Shown one piece after another: positions 1 to 5,033 of a stretch of 7,092 nt of DNA. Position numbers and translations under genes: made by a program. Position 1 is the first letter of the stretch, and each line of letters begins with the position of its first letter. The DNA comes from Thermoanaerobaculia bacterium (GTDB lineage: Bacteria > Acidobacteriota > Thermoanaerobaculia > Multivoradales > UBA5704). The stretch covers positions 1 to 7,092 of the forward strand of contig JASLEW010000967.1 of the NCBI GenBank assembly GCA_030150965.1, written 5' to 3'. The notes below the pieces were generated by a model. That model had not been told where the DNA came from. It saw only the letters and a program-made list of their open reading frames with translations, and ran no database searches.

Positions 1-782
1 TGCTCAGCCTGGCCGCGCTCACCGTCGCGCCGCGGCCCGCCGGCGCGCGCCAGGCGTCCGGCGGCGCGGTGGCTCCTCCCACCGCCGCTCCTTCCCCGAC
101 CGCTGCCGGCACCGCCGCTTCGAGCCCGGCGCCCTCCCCCGCTGCGGGAGCTCCGGCGCCGGCCGATCCGGGGACGACGGCGAGCTCCTCGGGGTCGCCG
201 GGCGCCTCCTCTAAGAAGGGCAAGAAGGGCGCCGCTCCCGCCAAGCCGGCGCCGGCGCCGAAGCCGCCGCCGCCGCCCGAGAAGCCGCCGGTGCGCAACA
301 AGGCGCTCGACCAGCTCAAGCCGCTCGTCGGCACCTGGGCCTGCACCGGCCGGACCTTCGGGCCGGGGCCCGAGCACGCGACCAGCGCCACCCTGGCCTT
401 CGCCTGGCAGCTGGACGGCTTCTGGCTGGAGATGCGCTACGAGGAGCCGCGGGGCGTCGCCACCATGCCGGTGCCGGTCAGCGCCATCGGCCATTGGGGC
501 TTCGACGCCCTGCAGCAGGGGCTGGTGACCAGCGAGGTGGACAACCTCAGCGGCGATGCCACCGCCGCCGCGACCACCCCCGGCTGGCAGGCCGACAAGC
601 TGGTGCTCCAGGGCACCGCCCACCGCTACGGCGTGCAGTTCGAGGCCCGCGACACCTGGGGGCTGCAGGGCGAGACCCAGCTCACCCACCTCCTGGAAGC
701 CTCGGTGAACGGCAACTGGGTGAAGCTCCACCAGGACACCTGCAACCGCCAGCCGGCGAGCGCTCCCACCGCCGGCAGGTAG
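1..782 (+). CDS. Secreted protein with Pro/Ala-rich linker and DUF1579/lipocalin-like domain (5' partial)
   Basis: The reading frame is open to the left edge of the window, so the true start lies upstream. The first visible codons read LSLAALTVAPRPAGARQA, which looks like the hydrophobic core and cleavage region of a signal peptide; the GTG at 69 is therefore an internal codon. Counting from that GTG, residues 4-48 are Pro/Ala/Ser/Thr-rich, 49-54 are KKGKKG, and 55-74 are a Pro/Lys tract of the kind that spans periplasm or wall. Residues 79-227 form a compact beta-rich domain with LVGTW near its start and LDGFWLEMRY, GHWGFDA and NWVKLHQDTC further on. This pattern resembles DUF1579/lipocalin-like barrels. 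There are only two cysteines (92 and 225), at opposite ends of the domain, so a single disulfide is plausible in an exported protein. It ends 4 bases before the TMTC-like gene. Its ligand or activity is unknown. The coding call is firm; the family call is moderate. Confidence 0.82.
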   Translation, partial: LSLAALTVAPRPAGARQASGGAVAPPTAAPSPTAAGTAASSPAPSPAAGAPAPADPGTTASSSGSPGASSKKGKKGAAPAKPAPAPKPPPPPEKPPVRNKALDQLKPLVGTWACTGRTFGPGPEHATSATLAFAWQLDGFWLEMRYEEPRGVATMPVPVSAIGHWGFDALQQGLVTSEVDNLSGDATAAATTPGWQADKLVLQGTAHRYGVQFEARDTWGLQGETQLTHLLEASVNGNWVKLHQDTCNRQPASAPTAGR

Positions 783-786
783 GGCC

Positions 787-2592
787 ATGGCGGCCTCCGT
801 GCCCCCCGCACCCTCGGTGCCCCTCCCCGCCGCCACGGCCCCCGCTCCGAGGCCCGCGGGGGCGGCCGATGCGCCCGCTGCGCCCGAGGCGCTCGCTCCG
901 ACCGCTGCGCCCGATGCGCTCACTCCGACCGTCCCTGCCGATCCGGGCCGGCGCCTGGCCCTGCTGCTGCTCCTCGCCCTCAGCCTGCTGACGCTCGCCG
1001 CCTACCTGCCGGCGCTGCGCAACGGCTTCGTCAACTACGACGACCCGCAGTACGTGCTGGCGAGCCCGCAGGTGCGGCAGGGGTGGACCGCGGCGGGCCT
1101 GCGCTGGGCCCTGGGCGCCCAGGTCGCCGCCAACTGGCACCCGCTGACCCTCGCCTCGCACATGCTCGACGTCGAGCTCTTCGGCCTCAACCCCAAGGGC
1201 CATCACCTCACCAGCGTGATGCTGCACCTGGCCTCGGTGCTGGCGCTGTTCGCGGTGCTGCGGCGGATGACCGGCGCCGCCTGGCGCAGCGCCGCGGTGG
1301 CCGCCCTGTTCGCCGTCCATCCGACGCACGTCGAGTCGGTGGCCTGGATCGCCGAGCGCAAGGACGTGCTCTGCGGCCTCTTCTGGATGGCGGCCCTGGC
1401 GGCCTGGCTGCGCTACGTCCGGGCGCCCTCGGCCGGCCGCTATCTGCTGACCGCCGCGGCCCTCGCCGCCAGCCTGATGGCCAAGCCGATGGCGGTGAGC
1501 TTCCCCGCCGTCCTGCTGCTGCTCGACGTCTGGCCGCTCGGGCGCTGGCCGGCCGGCCCGCTCGGCATTGTCGGAGCGTCCGGAGCGCTCGGCGCCAGGC
1601 CGCGGGCCCGGGAGCGGTGGCGGCTGGTGACGGAGAAGCTCCCCCTCGCCGCCCTCGCGGCCGCCGCGGCCGGGGTCGCGCTGCACACCCAGGCGGCGCC
1701 GCTGACCTCCGGCGCCGGCGCCTCCCTCGGGCTGCGCTGTGCCAATGCCCTGGCCTCCTGCGTGGCATACCTCGGCAAGACCCTGGATCCGCGGCACCTG
1801 GCGGTGTTCTATCCCTTCGTGGTGGTGCCCGCCGGCAGGGCCGCCGCCGCCGCGCTCCTGCTCCTGGCGATCACCGCCATGTCGCTTCTTGCCGTGCGCC
1901 GCGCTCCATACCTGTTGGTCGGCTGGCTCTGGTACCTGGTGACCCTGGTGCCGGTCATCGGAGTCCTCCAGGTCGGCTACCAGGGGATGGCCGACCGCTA
2001 TACGTACCTGCCGTCGATCGGCCTCTACCTGGCCGCGGTCTGGGGCGTCGCCGACCTCGCCACGCGCCGGCAGCCGTTGGCGGCCTGGCCGCGCCGCCGC
2101 CAGGCGGCCGCGGCGGCGGCCGGGTTGGCGCTCCTGGCGATGCTGACCGGGATGACCCGGCGGCAGGTCGGCACCTGGCACGACACGCTGACCCTGTTCC
2201 GCCATGCGCTGAGCGTGCAGGACAGCTACCTGGCCGAGACCAACGTCGCCGAGGAGCTGCGCGCCCGCGGCCGTCCCGGCGATCAGGCGGAGGCCCTGGC
2301 GCATTACCGAGCCGCCCTCGCCCTGGCGCCCCGCAACCCGCGCGCCCACGCCGCGCTCGGCAACGCCCTGCGCGCCTGGGGCCATCCGGCCGCGGCGCTC
2401 GCGCCGCTGCGCGACGCCCTCGCCCTGGACCCCGCCGACGAGCAGGCCCGCCTCACCCTGGCGATGGCGCTCGACGACCTCGGGCAGCCCGCCGGCGCGA
2501 TCGCCGAGCTGCACCGCGTCCTCGCCTTCCATCCCCAGTCGGCCGGCGCCCGCGCCGGGCTGGCCGCCCTCGAACGCCGGCCGGCCAGGTAG
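787..2592 (+). CDS. TMTC-like (GT-C fold) polytopic membrane protein with C-terminal TPR repeats
   Basis: This 601-residue integral membrane protein has about eleven hydrophobic segments between residues 57 and 455, followed by three TPR-like repeats at about 482-585. Landmarks match the bacterial relatives of eukaryotic TMTC O-mannosyltransferases: GFVNYDDPQYV (80-90, an acidic pair in the first extracytoplasmic loop, where GT-C enzymes keep catalytic Asp/Glu), WHPLTLASHMLD (117-128), HPTHVESVAWIAERKDVL (178-195), LMAKPMAVSFP (230-240) and MADRYTYLPSIGLY (401-414). The likely role is glycosyl transfer from a lipid-linked sugar to a protein or glycan outside the membrane, but bacterial members are largely uncharacterised. 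Residues 1-53 are an Ala/Pro-rich extension and about 258-275 a small low-complexity insert. ATG 787 is the first ATG in frame; no strong Shine-Dalgarno precedes it. The 4-base gap after the upstream stop suggests translational coupling. The family resemblance is confident; the enzymatic activity is inferred. Confidence 0.9.
   Translation: MAASVPPAPSVPLPAATAPAPRPAGAADAPAAPEALAPTAAPDALTPTVPADPGRRLALLLLLALSLLTLAAYLPALRNGFVNYDDPQYVLASPQVRQGWTAAGLRWALGAQVAANWHPLTLASHMLDVELFGLNPKGHHLTSVMLHLASVLALFAVLRRMTGAAWRSAAVAALFAVHPTHVESVAWIAERKDVLCGLFWMAALAAWLRYVRAPSAGRYLLTAAALAASLMAKPMAVSFPAVLLLLDVWPLGRWPAGPLGIVGASGALGARPRARERWRLVTEKLPLAALAAAAAGVALHTQAAPLTSGAGASLGLRCANALASCVAYLGKTLDPRHLAVFYPFVVVPAGRAAAAALLLLAITAMSLLAVRRAPYLLVGWLWYLVTLVPVIGVLQVGYQGMADRYTYLPSIGLYLAAVWGVADLATRRQPLAAWPRRRQAAAAAAGLALLAMLTGMTRRQVGTWHDTLTLFRHALSVQDSYLAETNVAEELRARGRPGDQAEALAHYRAALALAPRNPRAHAALGNALRAWGHPAAALAPLRDALALDPADEQARLTLAMALDDLGQPAGAIAELHRVLAFHPQSAGARAGLAALERRPAR
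886..939 (+). repeat. Imperfect 27-bp tandem duplication in the N-terminal extension
   Basis: Two adjacent 27-base units (886-912 and 913-939) share the core pattern of gcgctc, one variable base, then ctccgacc. They encode EALAPTAAP and DALTPTVPA. Being a multiple of three, the duplication keeps the reading frame of the TMTC-like gene. It lies in the low-complexity region before the first membrane segment. Confidence 0.6.
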
Positions 2593-2642
2593 CGGGGCCC
2601 CGTCCGCGTCCCCCGGCCTCCGCCGGAGACCTGGAGGGCACG

Positions 2643-2669
2643 GAGGCGAGAGCTCGCGGCTCGCGCCTC
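2643..2669 (+). terminator. Probable transcription terminator hairpin after the TMTC-like gene
   Basis: The sequence folds into a 12-pair stem (GAGGCG with CGCCTC at the base, then one A/G mismatch, then GAGC with GCTC and a terminal U-G) around a 3-base loop. Only two T residues follow, so it is a GC-rich hairpin with a poor U tract. It lies 50 bases past the stop at 2592 and upstream of the separate yfiT promoter. A smaller stem, CCGGC/GCCGG at 2613-2626, precedes it. Confidence 0.5.
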
Positions 2670-2758
2670 TTGGCAGGACCGGCGCGGGAGCCGACGGCGC
2701 CGGCGCCGGCCAGCCGCCTGCGGTGGCCCTGGCGCCGGGCAAGCGGCTCTGCCGCCGG

Positions 2759-2764
2759 TATACT
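2759..2764 (+). promoter_or_regulatory. Promoter -10 box TATACT for a probably leaderless yfiT
   Basis: TATACT matches the sigma-70 -10 consensus at five of six positions and stands out in GC-rich surroundings. Its 3' end is six bases before the ATG at 2771, which is the usual distance from -10 to the transcription start. The mRNA would therefore begin at or within a base of the start codon. There is no Shine-Dalgarno in the bases before the ATG, which supports leaderless translation. No convincing -35 hexamer is visible at the usual spacing (about 2736-2741). Confidence 0.6.
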
Positions 2765-2770
2765 CCCGCC

Positions 2771-3319
2771 ATGAGCCAGACCGTGAGCCAGACCCCCGAT
2801 CCGCGGTATCCCATCGGACGCTTCAGCCGTCCCGCCAGCCTCGACGCGGGCGAGCGCCAGGCGGTCATCGCCGAGCTCGCCGGCCAGCCCGCGCGGCTGC
2901 GCGCCGCCGTCGCCGGCCTCACCGAGCAGCAGCTCGACACCCCCTACCGCGACGGCGGCTGGACCGTCCGCCAGGTGGTGCATCACGTGCCGGACAGCCA
3001 CCTCAACGCCTACATCCGCTGCAAGCTCGCGCTCACCAAGGACGAGCCGACCATCCAGCCCTACGACGAGGACCGCTGGGCCAACCTGGGCGAGGCCAGG
3101 ACGGCGCCGGTCGAGGTGTCGCTGGCGCTGCTCGACACCCTGCACCAGCGCTGGGTGCTGGCGCTGCGCGCCCTCGCGCCGGCCGACTGGGGCCGGGCCC
3201 TGGTCCATCCGGAGACCGGGCGGCAGACGATCGAGCAGGTGGCGGCGCTGTACGGCTGGCACGGCCGGCACCACATCGCTCACATCACCGCGCTGCGCGA
3301 GCGCCAGGGCTGGAGGTAG
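2771..3319 (+). CDS. yfiT: YfiT/BstA-type DinB-superfamily metal-dependent enzyme (putative thiol S-transferase)
   Basis: This 182-residue protein matches the YfiT branch of the DinB superfamily over its full length: RYPIGRF (12-18), QLDTPYRDGGWTVRQVVHHVPDS (54-76), NAYIRCKLALT (79-89), PTIQPYDE (93-100) and WHGRHHIAHI (163-172). Histidines 71, 164 and 168 have the same spacing as the three metal ligands known in Bacillus subtilis YfiT, so the metal site looks intact. Family members bind a divalent metal, and BstA transfers bacillithiol to electrophiles; older annotations say metal-dependent hydrolase. The enzyme should be cytoplasmic, as no signal peptide is seen. A GTG at 2723 would add 16 residues that do not belong to the family and would run through the -10 box, so ATG 2771 is preferred. 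It appears to be transcribed alone. Whether this host makes bacillithiol cannot be told from the window. The family call is confident; the thiol substrate is uncertain. Confidence 0.92.
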   Translation: MSQTVSQTPDPRYPIGRFSRPASLDAGERQAVIAELAGQPARLRAAVAGLTEQQLDTPYRDGGWTVRQVVHHVPDSHLNAYIRCKLALTKDEPTIQPYDEDRWANLGEARTAPVEVSLALLDTLHQRWVLALRALAPADWGRALVHPETGRQTIEQVAALYGWHGRHHIAHITALRERQGWR

Positions 3320-3394
3320 CGGACGGGGAGCGAGAGTTGCGCCGGCACGGCGGGAAATGCCAAGATCCCGGTTGAACGACCGTCCCCGCACCAC

Positions 3395-3400
3395 AAGGAG
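3395..3400 (+). promoter_or_regulatory. Strong Shine-Dalgarno AAGGAG
   Basis: AAGGAG is followed by a 6-base spacer (aaaccg) and the ATG at 3407. It is the only near-ideal ribosome binding site in the window. It fixes the start of the small secreted protein and suggests high translation. Confidence 0.85.
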
Positions 3401-3406
3401 AAACCG

Positions 3407-3682
3407 ATGAAGAAGAGCGTTTTGGCAGGTGTGTGCGTACTGTTGCTGGTCGTCGCCGGAGCGGTGTTCGCCCAGCCGCCGGCGCGGAACGTGAACCCCC
3501 ATCGTCATCCTCACATCGCCGCGGCGCAGCGTCTGGCGCACCAGGCGTGGGAGAAGGTCAGCGAAGCGCAGAGGGCGAACGAGTGGGACCTCGGCGGCCA
3601 CGCGCAGAAGGCCAAGGAGCTCCTCGACCAGGTCAACAACGAGCTGAAGATGGCAGCCGAGGCCTCCAACGAGAACCATTGA
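3407..3682 (+). CDS. Small secreted helical protein with scattered histidines, unknown function
   Basis: This 91-residue protein has a clear Sec signal peptide: MKKSV, a hydrophobic core (LAGVCVLLLVVAGAVF), and likely cleavage after A22. The mature form of about 69 residues is charged and predicted helical, probably a helical hairpin: a first helix at about 36-57 and a second at about 62-87, separated by NEWDLGGHA. Six histidines (32, 34, 36, 45, 65, 91) lie in or near the helices. I recall similar short exported proteins with a GGHAxKAKELL motif, and the layout is reminiscent of the small metal-binding protein SmbP, but I cannot confirm homology. No mature cysteine is present. The strong ribosome binding site and the terminators behind it indicate a stand-alone, probably well-expressed gene, and the third codon positions here are less GC-rich than in its neighbours. 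It could be a periplasmic metal buffer or an envelope stress protein; both ideas are inference. Confidence 0.85.
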   Translation: MKKSVLAGVCVLLLVVAGAVFAQPPARNVNPHRHPHIAAAQRLAHQAWEKVSEAQRANEWDLGGHAQKAKELLDQVNNELKMAAEASNENH

Positions 3683-3713
3683 TCGGACGGCTTGACCGGA
3701 CCGCGCCGAGCGC

Positions 3714-3756
3714 GCTGCCGCGCCTTGGTCGAGCGGCAGCAATCCGCGGCCGGCGG
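3714..3756 (+). terminator. Tandem hairpins downstream of the small secreted protein
   Basis: A perfect 8-bp stem, GCTGCCGC (3714-3721) with GCGGCAGC (3733-3740), is followed by a short CCGC/GCGG stem (3744-3747 with 3753-3756) that runs straight into TTTT (3757-3760). These could form a first terminator or a 3'-end stabilising structure ahead of the stronger terminator next to them. Confidence 0.45.
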
Positions 3757-3762
3757 TTTTCC

Positions 3763-3800
3763 AGGCCCGGGCGGGCCGTTTCCCCCGCCCGGGCCTTTGT
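3763..3800 (+). terminator. Strong intrinsic terminator
   Basis: A perfect 13-bp stem, AGGCCCGGGCGGG (3763-3775) with its exact complement at 3784-3796, encloses an 8-base loop and is followed by TTTGT counting the last stem T. There is no T tract on the opposite strand, so it acts on plus-strand transcription and separates the small secreted protein gene from the methyltransferase gene. Confidence 0.85.
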
Positions 3801-3805
3801 ATATC
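3800..3805 (+). promoter_or_regulatory. Possible -10 box TATATC for the methyltransferase gene
   Basis: TATATC matches four of six consensus -10 positions and is the only AT-rich patch before the gene. Transcription would start near 3812, giving a leader of about 35 bases. It directly abuts the preceding terminator, and no -35 hexamer is recognisable. This is a weak candidate. Confidence 0.25.
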
Positions 3806-3846
3806 GCTGAAACTCGGCCCGCGGACCGTTCGGCAGTGCCCCCGTC

Positions 3847-4932
3847 ATGACCTCGGCCCCGCACGGCCCCCCCGGCACGGCCGGCACCCCCGACCCTCCC
3901 GGCACGCCCGGCACCTCCGGCACCCCCGGCCGCGGCACCGCGCGGCTCTCCGCCCGGGTGTGGGAGGCGCTGGCCTGCCCCCACTGCGGTGCGCCGCTCC
4001 AGCGCACGCCTCCGGCAACGGTGGATCTGCCGCGCTGCGCCCGCTGCAACCTCGATTTCCCGCCCGCACCGTCCGGGCAGATCGACCTGCGCCTGCGTCA
4101 TCCGGAGCGGCGCCAGCTCGACCTGGTCCTTGAAGCGCCGCCGGACGCCTCGCCGGTCGCCATCGGGCCGCTGCCGCCCAACCCGGCGCCGGAGGTCGAT
4201 GTGACCCGGGTGCAGGGACCCTGCCACCTGCCGATGGACCTGCGCAGCTGGATCCCGCGCGGCGGCGCCGGAGCCAGGGATGGCCCGGAGGCGAGCGCTG
4301 CCGGAGCCGATGGGCGCCAGGAAGCCGGCCAGGAGCGAGCCATCGGCGGCTCCCTCCGCGAGCTGGCGCTCGACCTCGGCTGCGGCGCCCAGGTGCACCA
4401 GGAGGTCTGCGAGCTGGCCGGTTTCGAGTACGTGGGCCTCGACTACGCGTCGCCGGAGGCGATGATCCTGGGCGACGCTCAGGCGCTCCCCTTCCGCGAC
4501 GGCGCCTTCGGCCTGGTGCTGACCGTCGCGGTGCTGGAGCATGTGCCCTTTCCCCTGCTGATGATGCGCGAGGCGCACCGCGTGCTGCGGCCCGGCGGCA
4601 GGCTCGTCGGTACCGTCGCCTTCCTCGAGCCGTTCCACCAGAACAGCTACCACCACCACACCCACCTGGGCACCCTGCACGCGCTGCGCTACGCCGGCTT
4701 CCAGGTCCAGCACGTCGCGCCGAGCGGCGGCTGGAGCGGCCTCCTGGCGCAGGCCCACATGGGACTCTTCCCCGGCTCGCCGCGCTGGCTCGCGCGTCTC
4801 CTGGTGCTGCCGCTCCTCGCCCTCCACCGTCTCTGGTGGCAGGCCGGCCGGCTGGCCGAACCCGGCGCCACCGAGGCCAGGCGGCAGCTCAAGAACTCCG
4901 GGGCGATCCTCTTCCTGGCCACCAGGACATAG
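3847..4932 (+). CDS. Class I SAM-dependent methyltransferase with N-terminal zinc ribbon
   Basis: The 361-residue product begins with a Gly/Thr/Pro-repeat segment (7-31). A zinc ribbon follows, CPHC at 44-47 and CARC at 64-67, of the Trm112-like kind common in front of methyltransferases. The catalytic domain is a methyltransferase-11 type Rossmann fold: motif I LALDLGCG (173-180), GLDYAS with acidic D199 after strand 2 (197-202), GDAQALPFRDGAFGLVLTVA (209-228), LEHV (230-233) and VLRPGGRLVGTVAF (246-259). A histidine-rich stretch, HQNSYHHHTHLGT (264-276), may shape the acceptor site. Residues 139-168 are a low-complexity insert just before motif I. ATG 3847 has no Shine-Dalgarno; GTG 3958 (residue 38), right before the zinc ribbon, is a plausible alternative start that would drop the repeat segment. 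Such enzymes often modify lipids, glycans or quinone-like compounds; the substrate is not evident. It is convergent with the peptidase gene. Confidence 0.9.
   Translation: MTSAPHGPPGTAGTPDPPGTPGTSGTPGRGTARLSARVWEALACPHCGAPLQRTPPATVDLPRCARCNLDFPPAPSGQIDLRLRHPERRQLDLVLEAPPDASPVAIGPLPPNPAPEVDVTRVQGPCHLPMDLRSWIPRGGAGARDGPEASAAGADGRQEAGQERAIGGSLRELALDLGCGAQVHQEVCELAGFEYVGLDYASPEAMILGDAQALPFRDGAFGLVLTVAVLEHVPFPLLMMREAHRVLRPGGRLVGTVAFLEPFHQNSYHHHTHLGTLHALRYAGFQVQHVAPSGGWSGLLAQAHMGLFPGSPRWLARLLVLPLLALHRLWWQAGRLAEPGATEARRQLKNSGAILFLATRT
3874..3927 (+). repeat. Six 9-bp tandem repeats encoding collagen-like Gly-Thr-Pro triplets
   Basis: Six consecutive in-frame 9-base units of the form ggcacNNcc (one degenerate, gaccctccc at 3892-3900) encode GTA GTP DPP GTP GTS GTP. 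Copy-number change would add or remove tripeptides without a frameshift. If translation starts at GTG 3958 this tract would be untranslated leader. Confidence 0.75.
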
Positions 4933-4946
4933 AGCGAAGGGCGGAC

Positions 4947-4968
4947 GGGAGGGGCGTCCCCCCCTCCC
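4947..4968 (+). terminator. Hairpin after the methyltransferase stop, in the convergent gap
   Basis: GGGAGGGG (4947-4954) pairs with CCCCTCCC (4961-4968) around a 6-base loop, starting 14 bases after the stop at 4932. There is no T tract, so it is a GC-rich candidate terminator, possibly needing Rho or acting with the next hairpin. Confidence 0.45.
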
Positions 4969-4975
4969 TCCAGCC

Positions 4976-4995
4976 GCCGGGCCGCGAGGCCCGGC
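4976..4995. terminator. Second hairpin between the convergent genes, possibly bidirectional
   Basis: GCCGGGCC (4976-4983) pairs perfectly with GGCCCGGC (4988-4995) over a GCGA tetraloop (GNRA type) on the plus strand. It lies between two convergent genes and could end transcription from either side, though neither side has a clear T run. Confidence 0.45.
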
Positions 4996-5000
4996 AGCTG

Positions 5001-5027
5001 CAGGAAACCCCGGCCTGGTGCTTCCTG
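5001..5027 (-). terminator. Hairpin just past the peptidase stop
   Basis: Read on the minus strand, CAGGAA pairs with TTCCTG and, after a 2-base bulge, ACC pairs with GGT around a 7-base loop. It begins 7 bases after the peptidase stop codon. The stem is modest and there is no U tract, so this is only a possible terminator element. Confidence 0.3.
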
Positions 5028-5033
5028 ACGGCT

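Noticed and set aside
2723..2770. GTG-initiated 16-residue N-terminal extension of yfiT
   Set aside because: The extra residues do not match the family, there is no ribosome binding site before the GTG, and the segment contains the TATACT box that likely drives the gene.
1083..2774. 563-codon plus-strand open frame overlapping the TMTC-like gene
   Set aside because: It is an out-of-frame shadow rich in Arg/Pro/Gly; the overlapping frame carries the conserved membrane-protein motifs.
682..2940. Long 752-codon minus-strand open frame opposite the TMTC-like gene
   Set aside because: Its translation is Arg/Gly/Gln-rich low complexity with no recognisable domain, it lies across well-supported plus-strand genes, and such open antisense frames are expected at this GC content.
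3337..3366. Possible sigma-70 promoter before the small secreted protein (TTGCGC, 18 bases, CAAGAT)
   Set aside because: The -10 matches only three of six positions and the -35 is poor. A promoter must exist in 3320-3394 or upstream, but I cannot place it with confidence.
3324..3390. Inverted repeat CGGGGA ... TCCCCG between yfiT and the small secreted protein
   Set aside because: Only six bases match across about 50 bases of GC-rich DNA, so it is likely chance.
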